Positions 50,766 through 58,658 of a stretch of 64,000 bases of DNA are shown here, piece after piece (position 1 is the first letter of the stretch; the number at the start of each line of letters is the position of its first letter). Source of the stretch: an uncultured Fibrobacterota bacterium (lineage in GTDB: Bacteria > Fibrobacterota > Fibrobacteria > Fibrobacterales > Fibrobacteraceae); NCBI GenBank assembly GCA_903876665.1, contig CAIRAY010000125.1:20096-84095 (forward strand), given 5' to 3'. The notes beneath the pieces were generated by a model. The model searched no databases. It saw nothing but the letters and a program-made list of their open reading frames with translations, and had not been told where the DNA came from. The position numbers and the translations under genes are program-made.

Positions 50766-52868
50766 ATGGAATACGAAAACGCATCAGCAGCAACGGGTCC
50801 GGAAAAAACGAAATGGGGAGCGCGTAGGGGAGTGATTTTCCTTTGTTCTGCGGCGTTTCTTTTGGCAGCAATGGTGCTATCCTGTAGCACAGATTCAAAA
50901 GGCACCAGCAGCACAGAAAGTATCGATAGTGCAAATGTGCCACATGACTCTGATTTGACCGATGACACTGCCACATACAATGGGCCCTCTGGAACGATGC
51001 TTGCTGCTACGGCATTAAGCTCGCCTGTGCTCGCCGCCTTGGTGGGGCAGTTTGGTCAGACCGATCGCTCGTCTTTAAGCGGACTATCGGTTGGAGCCCT
51101 TGAAAAAGCAGTTGCAAACGCCTATGCCGTGGGTGTTGACTTGTCTGGAATGACTGCCGATAGTGCCGCAAGGGATCCGTTGATCCAGACTGCATTGCGG
51201 CTTGGAACACCTCTCGTTTTTGAGAACACCGCCGCATTGGCGAGTTATCTGGCCAGCCAGACGGGGTTGTCTGGCCTGTCGGGGTTGCCAGGGTTGCCGG
51301 TGCCGACCGGAGATACGGCGGCGGTCAAGGCTGCCAGGGAGGTCATGGCGGCTGCCATGGGTTTGGGCGTCCAATCCCAGATCACCATTGCCATGCCACC
51401 GTCCTTAAGCGATTCGTCCTTTGCACAAATATTCTGCCTGGGAGCGGGTGTGGTAAAAACGGCATTTGAGGCTGGCACGCTCGATTCGAGCACAGCCATC
51501 CTTCCTGTGGATAGCTTACCCATAACATCTACTATTCTGGATTCGAGCACCGGTGGCCTTGATCATTCCATTCAAGCCTCGACCGAGGCCACGCCGGTCA
51601 CCGATCCTGCTGCGTTGATGGCGCTTGTCAAGTCTACGATTTCACAGACTCAAGCGCTATCCAAACGCAATCTTTCGCTAGCAAAACGCAACATCGCGCT
51701 TGGAACGACCGTGGCCAGCGCAGAGACATCCGTGCCGGCGCTTGTCACCAAAAAGGAATTTGTCATTAAGTATCCTGAATATGCCTGGTATCCCGCTGAC
51801 CGAGGCCAGGACTTTGTTATCCAGGTCGGAATCCGCGTCCAGCTGTTTGTTGGAAAGGGCGGCCAAAAGAAGTGGGTGCGGCTGATTGCAGATGATTTGG
51901 AAAACACCACAGGGTTCTATAATCGCGGACGACTCATTTGGTCGAGTGACGAGGAATATGGGTACTTCCAGTCCGACATGAATATCAATTTCACGAGCAC
52001 CAGCGGGATTACGCTTGTCGACAGGTCCCCCGGATATGTCGATGGCGGGCCTGGCGAGATCAGTCTTGACCCCAATTCGGCTTCGCCCTATTCGCCGAGG
52101 TCGGCCACGAGTACCACATCCTTTGATGTCGACTATGTTGAAAACGGCGTGAATAAAACCTGGACGAGCACGGAGACTCGTCAGTTCCACTCCGATGAGT
52201 ATGAGATCGAGACCTGGCCGGGAGCCGATTGGAGGACGAGGCTGATGATGGTCAAGAATCCTTTCCGGAACGAGACCATGCGGCTTGACCGTTATGGCAC
52301 TTATGAATGGTGGCACCAATCCAATTACAGTTCGGTTAAGGGTAATAAGTGGGGTGACCCCATGGATATGGCCCGCGGGAGACAACAAACCGGCTTCCAT
52401 CCCAAGGTGCAAGCAACCTACTCTGTGCCGTCCAGCCAGACCGGTTCCGGCACATTCACGATGAACCTGTGCCAAAGAGCCTATGATGTTTGGTTCTTTG
52501 GAACATCGGACGAAAAGCGCAAGCGCGTCATCGGCTCGGGAACGCTATCGAAGAATATCACAGTCGATTTCGGCAATTTGACGGCAAGATCCGCACTTTG
52601 GGCAGCCGGCACTTACGGCAATCCGGGCGCTACAATCAGCATGCAGAAGGATGGCAACTTGGTGATCAGTAACAGTGCCGGAACCCCCATTTGGGCATCT
52701 CACACCGACGGCAATCCCGGTGCTTACAAGAAGATGCAGTCCGACGGCAATCTGGTGATCTACAGCAGTTCCGGAAATGCCATCTGGGCTTCCAATACTT
52801 ACGGAAATCCCGGTGCCTATGACGTGCTGCAGTCCGATGGCAACTATGTGATCTACTCGAAGAAATAG
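50766..52868 (+). CDS. Large lipoprotein-like surface protein with C-terminal bulb-type mannose lectin domain
   Basis: A 700-aa protein; AAGGAG precedes the ATG. A 20-residue charged leader comes before a hydrophobic segment ending in MVLSCST (lipobox-like). Residues 60-330 are Ala/Ser/Leu-rich with no known domain. About 340-600 is beta-rich (FYNRGRLIWSSDEEYGYFQS, FDVDYVENGVNKTWTSTETR, TGFHPKVQATYSVPSSQTGS), reminiscent of leukocidin-type pore formers, but this is only suggestive. About 610-700 holds three B_lectin repeats with the mannose motif QxDxNxVxY: MQKDGNLVIS (last Tyr replaced), MQSDGNLVIY and LQSDGNYVIY. Probable glycan-binding surface or toxin-like protein, likely controlled by the adjacent two-component system. 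Confidence 0.75.
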   Translation: MEYENASAATGPEKTKWGARRGVIFLCSAAFLLAAMVLSCSTDSKGTSSTESIDSANVPHDSDLTDDTATYNGPSGTMLAATALSSPVLAALVGQFGQTDRSSLSGLSVGALEKAVANAYAVGVDLSGMTADSAARDPLIQTALRLGTPLVFENTAALASYLASQTGLSGLSGLPGLPVPTGDTAAVKAAREVMAAAMGLGVQSQITIAMPPSLSDSSFAQIFCLGAGVVKTAFEAGTLDSSTAILPVDSLPITSTILDSSTGGLDHSIQASTEATPVTDPAALMALVKSTISQTQALSKRNLSLAKRNIALGTTVASAETSVPALVTKKEFVIKYPEYAWYPADRGQDFVIQVGIRVQLFVGKGGQKKWVRLIADDLENTTGFYNRGRLIWSSDEEYGYFQSDMNINFTSTSGITLVDRSPGYVDGGPGEISLDPNSASPYSPRSATSTTSFDVDYVENGVNKTWTSTETRQFHSDEYEIETWPGADWRTRLMMVKNPFRNETMRLDRYGTYEWWHQSNYSSVKGNKWGDPMDMARGRQQTGFHPKVQATYSVPSSQTGSGTFTMNLCQRAYDVWFFGTSDEKRKRVIGSGTLSKNITVDFGNLTARSALWAAGTYGNPGATISMQKDGNLVISNSAGTPIWASHTDGNPGAYKKMQSDGNLVIYSSSGNAIWASNTYGNPGAYDVLQSDGNYVIYSKK

Positions 52869-52896
52869 TTTTGAATTAGCTCATCCTGTCAATTCG

Positions 52897-52928
52897 AAAG
52901 GGCTATCTGCAGGTTGCAGACGGCCTTT
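52897..52928 (+). terminator. Putative terminator after the lectin gene
   Basis: AAAGG-gcta-TCTGCA-ggt-TGCAGA-cgg-CCTTT hairpin, with only a short T-run. Confidence 0.5.
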
Positions 52929-52955
52929 GTCGTACTGAAGAAATGCCGCAAAATC

Positions 52956-52999
52956 AGGGTTTACCCCGATTGTTATTCCTGTAGCTGGGGGGTATCTTT
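52956..52999 (+). promoter_or_regulatory. Duplicated promoter/operator module, copy 2
   Basis: Same 44 bp as copy 1 with one change (TTGTTA for TTGATA in the -35, 52970-52975); 17-bp spacer and TATCTT (52993-52998). It ends 32 nt before the ATG of the FISUMP gene. Confidence 0.75.
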
Positions 53000-53031
53000 A
53001 GAGCTTAGTCTATTATATAGGAGTCTATCCA

Positions 53032-55734
53032 ATGAAAATCAGTCTTCAAGCAATTGCAGTGTTGATGCTTCTCGCCATCCTGGCTGTTCCGCAAATGGCC
53101 TTTTCCGCAGCTGCAGGCCTTGTCGATGGCGATGGAAACACCTACACCCTCGACACGATTGGTCAGCAAATCTGGAGCGTGGAGAACTGGCGGTCGACCA
53201 AGTACTCGGATGGAACCTCAATCCCTCATGTCACCGACGGTACGGATTGGAGTAACCTTTCTACCCCGGGCTATGTCTTCTACAAAAACACGATCGACGC
53301 TGATAGCATTGCGATGTTCGGAGCGCTTTACAACGGCTATGTCGTGGATCCTGCCAATTCGAAGAGCCTTGCTCCCACTGGCTGGAGAGTTCCGACAGAG
53401 AGTGACTGGCAAGCCCTGTCGGATCATCAGAGCGGGAGTGCTATCGGCTTGAAAAACACGACCGGCTGGAATACCTACCCCGGTATCAGTGCAACCAACA
53501 GCTCAAAATGGACCGGCAATCCCGGAGGGTATCGTGTCCCCAACGGCCTATTCCTGCATGTCGGCAATTACGCATTTTTCTGGAGCTCGACAGATGATGG
53601 AAGTGGAAATTTCTACAGCCACAATTTGAGCTACGATAATAACCTTTTCCGAAGAGAGCCATCCGATAAGCGATACGGTTGCTCCGTGCGCATGGTCAAG
53701 GATTATGACGGTGTCGCGCCGACCATCACCAGTGCAACTCCTGCCAATGACGCTTCCAGTGTGCTCATCGATGCTTCTATTGATGTTGTCTTCTCGGAAC
53801 CCATCAACCCAGCCAGTTTCACATTCACTCTTTTGCCAAGTCCAGGCGGAGTGTCGGCAACTTGGACCGATGCCTCTACTCTGCATATCGACCACAACAA
53901 TTTCGCACGCTCCACCGCAATGACCTTGACCCTGACCAATGTCCTAGATACCGCAGGGAATGCGCTTTCGGGTAGCAACACCATAACCTTCAACACCGTG
54001 AATCCCCCAGTTCTTGCAACGCCAGCCAATGATGCAAGCGGCCTATCTCTCACACCGACACTGACCTGGAACACCACTACCGGGGCCACCTACTATTACC
54101 TCCAAGTGGCTTCGGACACATCGGGCTTCCACGGAGATGAAGGCAACTTCGAGGTGGATCATTCCTCCATCGAAGCTCTCTCTTATGATGTAGGTTCTAA
54201 TGGCGAACATCTGGCCAATCAAACCAAGTATTACTGGCGGGTGCGCGATGACGAAAAAAGCGACTGGTCGGAGACCTGGAGTTTCACGACCATTGCTGGA
54301 ATGCCAATTGTCCCCGAATTATCGGATCCTTCGAGCGGAACCACCTGGGTTTCCCCGGATAGTTACCTTTATTGGAACTATGCTGACGGAGCGGCAACTT
54401 ATTCCATCCAAGTGTCTACCAGCCCAACCGATTTTTCGGCGCCAGTGCTAGAGGAATCTGAAATTCAAGACAATGATTTATACATCGGCGATTTGGCATT
54501 CGATACAAAATACTTCTGGCGTGTGAAGACGACAAACCCTACGGGAACAAGCGATTGGTCTGAGGTCTGGAATTTCACGACCTCGAAGGAAGCACCAGAG
54601 GCTCCGACTCTGAGTTCGCCAGTAAGCGCATCCACGGGAACATCTCTGACGCCGACCCTCACATGGAACCCAGCGGCTCGTGCTGAATCCTATACGGTGG
54701 AGCTTGGGGCGTACGATGCCGACGGAAATTTGGTGTGGCTCTTAACCGACACGGTCCCAGAAACATCCTATGCCATTCCCACCGGTATGCTGTCTCATGA
54801 GATCACCTATTATTGGGATGTCAGGGGCTCGAACGGCGATGGAATTGAAGGGGGAAATACCCAAGACGGTAGCTGGTCGGATTCCTGGAGTTTTACCACC
54901 GGAGTTCTTCCCACCTTGACCACTGCCACCGCGCAAACTATGAACGAAGACGGCTCACTCGATCTCACCACCGCGATGACCAACGGTGCCGATGCAGATG
55001 GCACTGCGCTCACGCTGGTAGTCCTCACCGGCACAAATTACACAGTAACGAACAACACCATCACGCCCACTGCCAACTGGAGCGGCACGCTGACGGTCCC
55101 TGTGAAGATCGCGTCGGGCGGAGACACAACGGCCTCGGTGAACATGGCTGTGACCGTGACCGCAGTCAATGACCTGCCCACCTTGACCACTGCCACCGCG
55201 CAAACTATGAACGAAGACGGCTCACTCGATCTCACCACCGCGATGACTGACGGGGCAGACATTGATGGAACAGCGTTCACGCTGGTAGTCCTCGCCGGCA
55301 CAAATTACACAGTAACGAACAACACGATCACGCCAACGGCCAACTGGAGCGGCACGCTGACTGTGCCTGTTAAGATCGCGTCGGGCGGAGACACAACGGC
55401 CTCGGTAAACATGACCGTCGTTGTCGAGCCTGCGCAAATTCCAACCGCGATTTTGGTTGCCCAGCCAGAAAACAGCCAAGACCTTACGATTCGCAAAACC
55501 GCCAACGGTGCCGTATTCTTTGTTCGAGCGACTCGTTCCGCACAAGTGTTCTTGCAAATATTCAATGCGCGAGGCGTTCGCGTCGCCTCGTTCCAGGGGC
55601 AAGGCGATGCAAATGAAATCATCCAATTCCATTGGAATACGCAAGGTCCAGGGAGGTATTTCGCAACGGCCCGTGTGAAATATGCCAGCGGGATTTCCAA
55701 AATTCTTCAAACGCAGTTTGGCCTAAATGAATAA
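53032..55734 (+). CDS. FISUMP-domain secreted protein with Ig, FnIII-like and tandem cadherin-like repeats
   Basis: A 900-aa secreted protein; AGGAG precedes the ATG. Signal peptide ends near FSAAAG. About 30-225 is a FISUMP domain (TIGR02145): TLDTIGQQIWSVENW, GYVFYKNT, GWRVPTESDWQAL, FFWSSTDDGSGNFYS, YGCSVRMVKD. Next: a Big_5-like Ig module (SATPANDASSVLIDASIDVV), three FnIII-like units (SLTPTLTWNTTTGATYYYLQ, YWRVRDDEKSDWSETWSF), and two 89-residue cadherin-like units that are nearly identical (DNA 54910-55176 and 55177-55443). A C-terminal sorting-type module (VFLQIFNARGVRVASFQ) ends the protein. Likely cell-surface binding protein in the regulon of the upstream two-component system. Confidence 0.88.
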   Translation: MKISLQAIAVLMLLAILAVPQMAFSAAAGLVDGDGNTYTLDTIGQQIWSVENWRSTKYSDGTSIPHVTDGTDWSNLSTPGYVFYKNTIDADSIAMFGALYNGYVVDPANSKSLAPTGWRVPTESDWQALSDHQSGSAIGLKNTTGWNTYPGISATNSSKWTGNPGGYRVPNGLFLHVGNYAFFWSSTDDGSGNFYSHNLSYDNNLFRREPSDKRYGCSVRMVKDYDGVAPTITSATPANDASSVLIDASIDVVFSEPINPASFTFTLLPSPGGVSATWTDASTLHIDHNNFARSTAMTLTLTNVLDTAGNALSGSNTITFNTVNPPVLATPANDASGLSLTPTLTWNTTTGATYYYLQVASDTSGFHGDEGNFEVDHSSIEALSYDVGSNGEHLANQTKYYWRVRDDEKSDWSETWSFTTIAGMPIVPELSDPSSGTTWVSPDSYLYWNYADGAATYSIQVSTSPTDFSAPVLEESEIQDNDLYIGDLAFDTKYFWRVKTTNPTGTSDWSEVWNFTTSKEAPEAPTLSSPVSASTGTSLTPTLTWNPAARAESYTVELGAYDADGNLVWLLTDTVPETSYAIPTGMLSHEITYYWDVRGSNGDGIEGGNTQDGSWSDSWSFTTGVLPTLTTATAQTMNEDGSLDLTTAMTNGADADGTALTLVVLTGTNYTVTNNTITPTANWSGTLTVPVKIASGGDTTASVNMAVTVTAVNDLPTLTTATAQTMNEDGSLDLTTAMTDGADIDGTAFTLVVLAGTNYTVTNNTITPTANWSGTLTVPVKIASGGDTTASVNMTVVVEPAQIPTAILVAQPENSQDLTIRKTANGAVFFVRATRSAQVFLQIFNARGVRVASFQGQGDANEIIQFHWNTQGPGRYFATARVKYASGISKILQTQFGLNE
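54910..55443 (+). repeat. 267-bp tandem duplication inside the FISUMP gene
   Basis: Two direct in-frame copies, 54910-55176 and 55177-55443, with near-identity over long stretches and changes concentrated in the TNGADADGTAL / TDGADIDGTAF segment and the last codons. A recent duplication of an 89-residue domain. Confidence 0.9.
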
Positions 55735-55798
55735 AAATTGTGCAGTTTCTGTTCCCACGCTGATTTGCTAAATTCTTTCCCCAAAAGGGAATATTCAT

Positions 55799-57088
55799 GT
55801 GCTGAAGCGTTACCTAAAATTCATCCTCTTTGTCTTGTTTTGGGCCTGTCCGGAATCCTTTGCAAGCTCCGACTCGACGGCGATCCTTTCGCCGTTGCAA
55901 TTTTCCCCTGGCGTAGATACCACGCTACATCCGGTTCTTCAAAGCGCTCTGGAAGTATCCCTCCAGAGCGAAAGCCCGTATCCACTGGTGGAGCGGGCCA
56001 AGCTCGCTCTAATTCTCCAGGAACAGGCCCTGCAGCAAACCGGCATTTGTGAAGATATTGGATGCGCGGCCGAGAGTGGTAAAATCTTGGGTGCGCGATT
56101 TATGTACCTAGCCAAGGCCACATATATCCAAGGCGTCTATAGCCTCCAGATTTCGCTTGTCGACGTCACTACCTCCGAGATTCTCGCTACGGTTCTGGAG
56201 ACATGCGAGGGTTCTGTGGAGGAATTTGCGCAAAAAAGCATTCCAGGCGCAATCCTGCGGCTCCATGGAAAACCCAGTCCCAATGCTTCGAGCGGAGTTT
56301 CTTTGCGCAAAGGCGAAGCGGCCTTGCTTGTTCGCACCAATCCAGGGGGTGCCCGGGTGTATCTAGATGGCAAGCTCATGGATGGGCTGACGCCTCTGTC
56401 TTTGACCCAGGTCATGGAAGGCAATCATGAGCTTCTGGTGAGCAAGGCTATCGATGGCATACCCTGGCAAGCCAAGGTCCAAGTTCAGGCGAAGGCCCTG
56501 CAGGTCGAGCGTCTTGCCTTGGCATTATTGCCCGCGAAGACGATCCTTCAATTTACCTCAAGCCCACCCGATGCTGAAATATATTGGGGAACCCAGGTCA
56601 AGGCGGGTGATGCTCCCCTTGCCAAAACTCCCGCGATCCTTACGGATCTGAAGGCGGGGCTTTGTACCTTGAGCGTGTTCCTGCCTGGGTACAAGGATAC
56701 CACTCTTCGAATTCCCATCGAAGAATCGCGGCTCAACCGCATTAACCTGACCTTGACCGAAGAACAGGACTTTTTCAAGCTGTCCGAGCAAAAGTCATTC
56801 TTGCACCAGCGTAGCAAGATTGCGGCATCCCGAATCTTCGCTTGGACTGCGGGCACCGTGGCCGGTGCAAGTGCCGTTTTTCTGGGGCTGGCCTATTCGG
56901 ATTACCAGGACGCACTCACTGCGGACAAGCGCCTCCAGACTGCCGTGGTTGACCCCGCTGCCATCCAGGCTGATTTAGACCTGCGACATGAGCGCACCGA
57001 CCGGGGGCAACTCCGGGAGCGCACCGGAATCATTTTATCCCTTGCCACGCTAGCGCTTGCCGCCGTATGCATCACCCTGCGCTTCTGA
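55799..57088 (+). CDS. PEGA-domain envelope protein
   Basis: A 429-aa protein starting with GTG (AAGGGA upstream). Signal peptide or anchor LKFILFVLFWACPESFA. About 25-150 resembles the CsgG/FlgO-like assembly fold (PLVERAKLALILQEQALQQT, GKILGARFMYLAKATYIQGV, SLVDVTTSEILATVLE). Two PEGA beta-domains follow (ALLVRTNPGGARVYLDGKLM near 180; SSPPDAEIYWGTQVKAGDAP near 270). The C-terminal region has two hydrophobic helices (AWTAGTVAGASAVFLGLAYS and GIILSLATLALAAVCITLRF). It heads a three-gene operon with the lipoprotein and giant cadherin protein below and may help anchor or export them. Confidence 0.72.
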   Translation: MLKRYLKFILFVLFWACPESFASSDSTAILSPLQFSPGVDTTLHPVLQSALEVSLQSESPYPLVERAKLALILQEQALQQTGICEDIGCAAESGKILGARFMYLAKATYIQGVYSLQISLVDVTTSEILATVLETCEGSVEEFAQKSIPGAILRLHGKPSPNASSGVSLRKGEAALLVRTNPGGARVYLDGKLMDGLTPLSLTQVMEGNHELLVSKAIDGIPWQAKVQVQAKALQVERLALALLPAKTILQFTSSPPDAEIYWGTQVKAGDAPLAKTPAILTDLKAGLCTLSVFLPGYKDTTLRIPIEESRLNRINLTLTEEQDFFKLSEQKSFLHQRSKIAASRIFAWTAGTVAGASAVFLGLAYSDYQDALTADKRLQTAVVDPAAIQADLDLRHERTDRGQLRERTGIILSLATLALAAVCITLRF

Positions 57089-57095
57089 GGTTTCA

Positions 57096-58655
57096 ATGAG
57101 CCAGAAAATGAGACCATTCCTCCTGAGTCTTTTTGTGGGAAGCCTGTTGAGTTCTTGCCTTTTTGAGTCGCCTAAGGACACCACGACCGACATTTCTTCT
57201 TTTGAGAATCATTGGCAGGTCTTTGCGGACACCTCGTCGGGATTTGCCACGGAACCAACTATCGACACTTTATTTTTGCGTCCAGGGGACACCCTTTGGT
57301 TGCGTACAAATTCAGGTGCCGACCCGGCCAAGCTCCAGTCCTTGCAGTGGAAGTTGGGCGATACTCTTTTGCCGGTCGCGCTGGATTCCCTGGCACCCTT
57401 TGTTCTGCCCGATTCTGGGGCGTTTATGCCCTCGCTCCTCATTGAGGATCAAGCAGGTCATCAACAGTCGTTTTCAACAGCGCGCACCATTGTCGTGGTC
57501 CCCAATTGGCTCCCCCACGCCCTGATCCTCAAACACCCCGTCGCTGTTGAGGCTACGGGTGAAAAGGTCCGCTTTGTGTGGGCGGATTCGTTGCGCGAGC
57601 CTCTGTATCAAAAGCTGAGGATCGAAGTCGCGGACGATTCTTTGATGAGTCAGCCACGCTGGTCGGCCATGCCTGCCTCTGACACGGTTTACCAGGCCGC
57701 CTTGAGTCTGCAGCCCGGTCTCTTCTGGTGGAGAATTTGCATGAGTGACCGCATGGATTCGCTATGTTCGAAGTCGGCGTTGTTCTATTACCAAGGCCTC
57801 AACTTGGAAAATGGAGGTTCTGTATCCGGGTCTACCTATCTGCAAGGGCTTTTGCCTGGGTCCGTTGGGGATTTGTGGGTTTCCCTGCAAAAGAGCGGAA
57901 GCACGGTCATCCTTTCGCAAGAAGCCGATTCTGTAGGGGCCTATTCCTTTACGGGCCTTGCACCTGGAAAATACACGCTTTCCTTGACGGATTCATTGCA
58001 GCGTGGCTATGTCGCATTTAACGACACCATTCTGGATGTTTTGAATCTTGTTCCGACCCATCTTCGCTCCTTCACTCTGGCTGATACCGCAGCGCCTCGG
58101 GTTTTTGCAACGGGGCTCCATCATGGCGACACCCTTTGGAGCCTTGCCGAGGGTCGCACTCTGGAATTGCAAGGTGGCTTTACGGACCAAGGATCCGGCA
58201 TCGATACATCTTCCCTCAGTATCGTCTTGGACGGAAAAATGATTTCCACCAATCGCTCGGTTTCCAGTCTCAAATGGTCTTTCGCAAGCTCTGGTATTGA
58301 GGATGGCGCACATCATTTGGTCATTGTTGGGAATGATCGCGCGGGCAATGCATTTCTCGGGGATTGGCGCTTTGTGGTCAATGCCAAACAGATCCACCTG
58401 ACCTGGCTCCAGGGCCCACAGCTAAGCCCCGGAGGCACCCTTCAGCTCGCGGTTTCTCCCCTGCAGTTTTCCCCGGCCTGTCAGCTGGTTCAATGGTCCA
58501 CCATCGATGGAGCTGCCTCGGGATTTTTCGCAAACTCAGCCGATACCATTGTGATTCCAAGCTCCGCGACATGGAGCAATAAGATCCATATTCGGGCAAC
58601 GGACCTTGCCGGGTTCTCGCGTGACACCACGGTCTCTTTTGAATTTGGAAACTAG
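57096..58655 (+). CDS. Ig-like lipoprotein
   Basis: A 519-aa lipoprotein (lipobox LLSSCLF). The ATG at 57096 has GAGG 5 nt upstream and lies 7 nt after the PEGA stop. Several beta-sandwich units are visible: a first Ig-like region (PGDTLWLRTNSGADPAKLQS), an SdrD-B-like or carboxypeptidase-regulatory-like unit near 245-310 (GSVGDLWVSLQKSGSTVILS, YSFTGLAPGKYTLSLTDS), and a Big_5/Ig unit near 340-440 (GGFTDQGSGIDTSSLSIVLD). No catalytic motif. It is likely a structural or adhesive envelope component; the following gene begins 3 nt after its stop. Confidence 0.72.
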   Translation: MSQKMRPFLLSLFVGSLLSSCLFESPKDTTTDISSFENHWQVFADTSSGFATEPTIDTLFLRPGDTLWLRTNSGADPAKLQSLQWKLGDTLLPVALDSLAPFVLPDSGAFMPSLLIEDQAGHQQSFSTARTIVVVPNWLPHALILKHPVAVEATGEKVRFVWADSLREPLYQKLRIEVADDSLMSQPRWSAMPASDTVYQAALSLQPGLFWWRICMSDRMDSLCSKSALFYYQGLNLENGGSVSGSTYLQGLLPGSVGDLWVSLQKSGSTVILSQEADSVGAYSFTGLAPGKYTLSLTDSLQRGYVAFNDTILDVLNLVPTHLRSFTLADTAAPRVFATGLHHGDTLWSLAEGRTLELQGGFTDQGSGIDTSSLSIVLDGKMISTNRSVSSLKWSFASSGIEDGAHHLVIVGNDRAGNAFLGDWRFVVNAKQIHLTWLQGPQLSPGGTLQLAVSPLQFSPACQLVQWSTIDGAASGFFANSADTIVIPSSATWSNKIHIRATDLAGFSRDTTVSFEFGN

Positions 58656-58658
58656 GAC

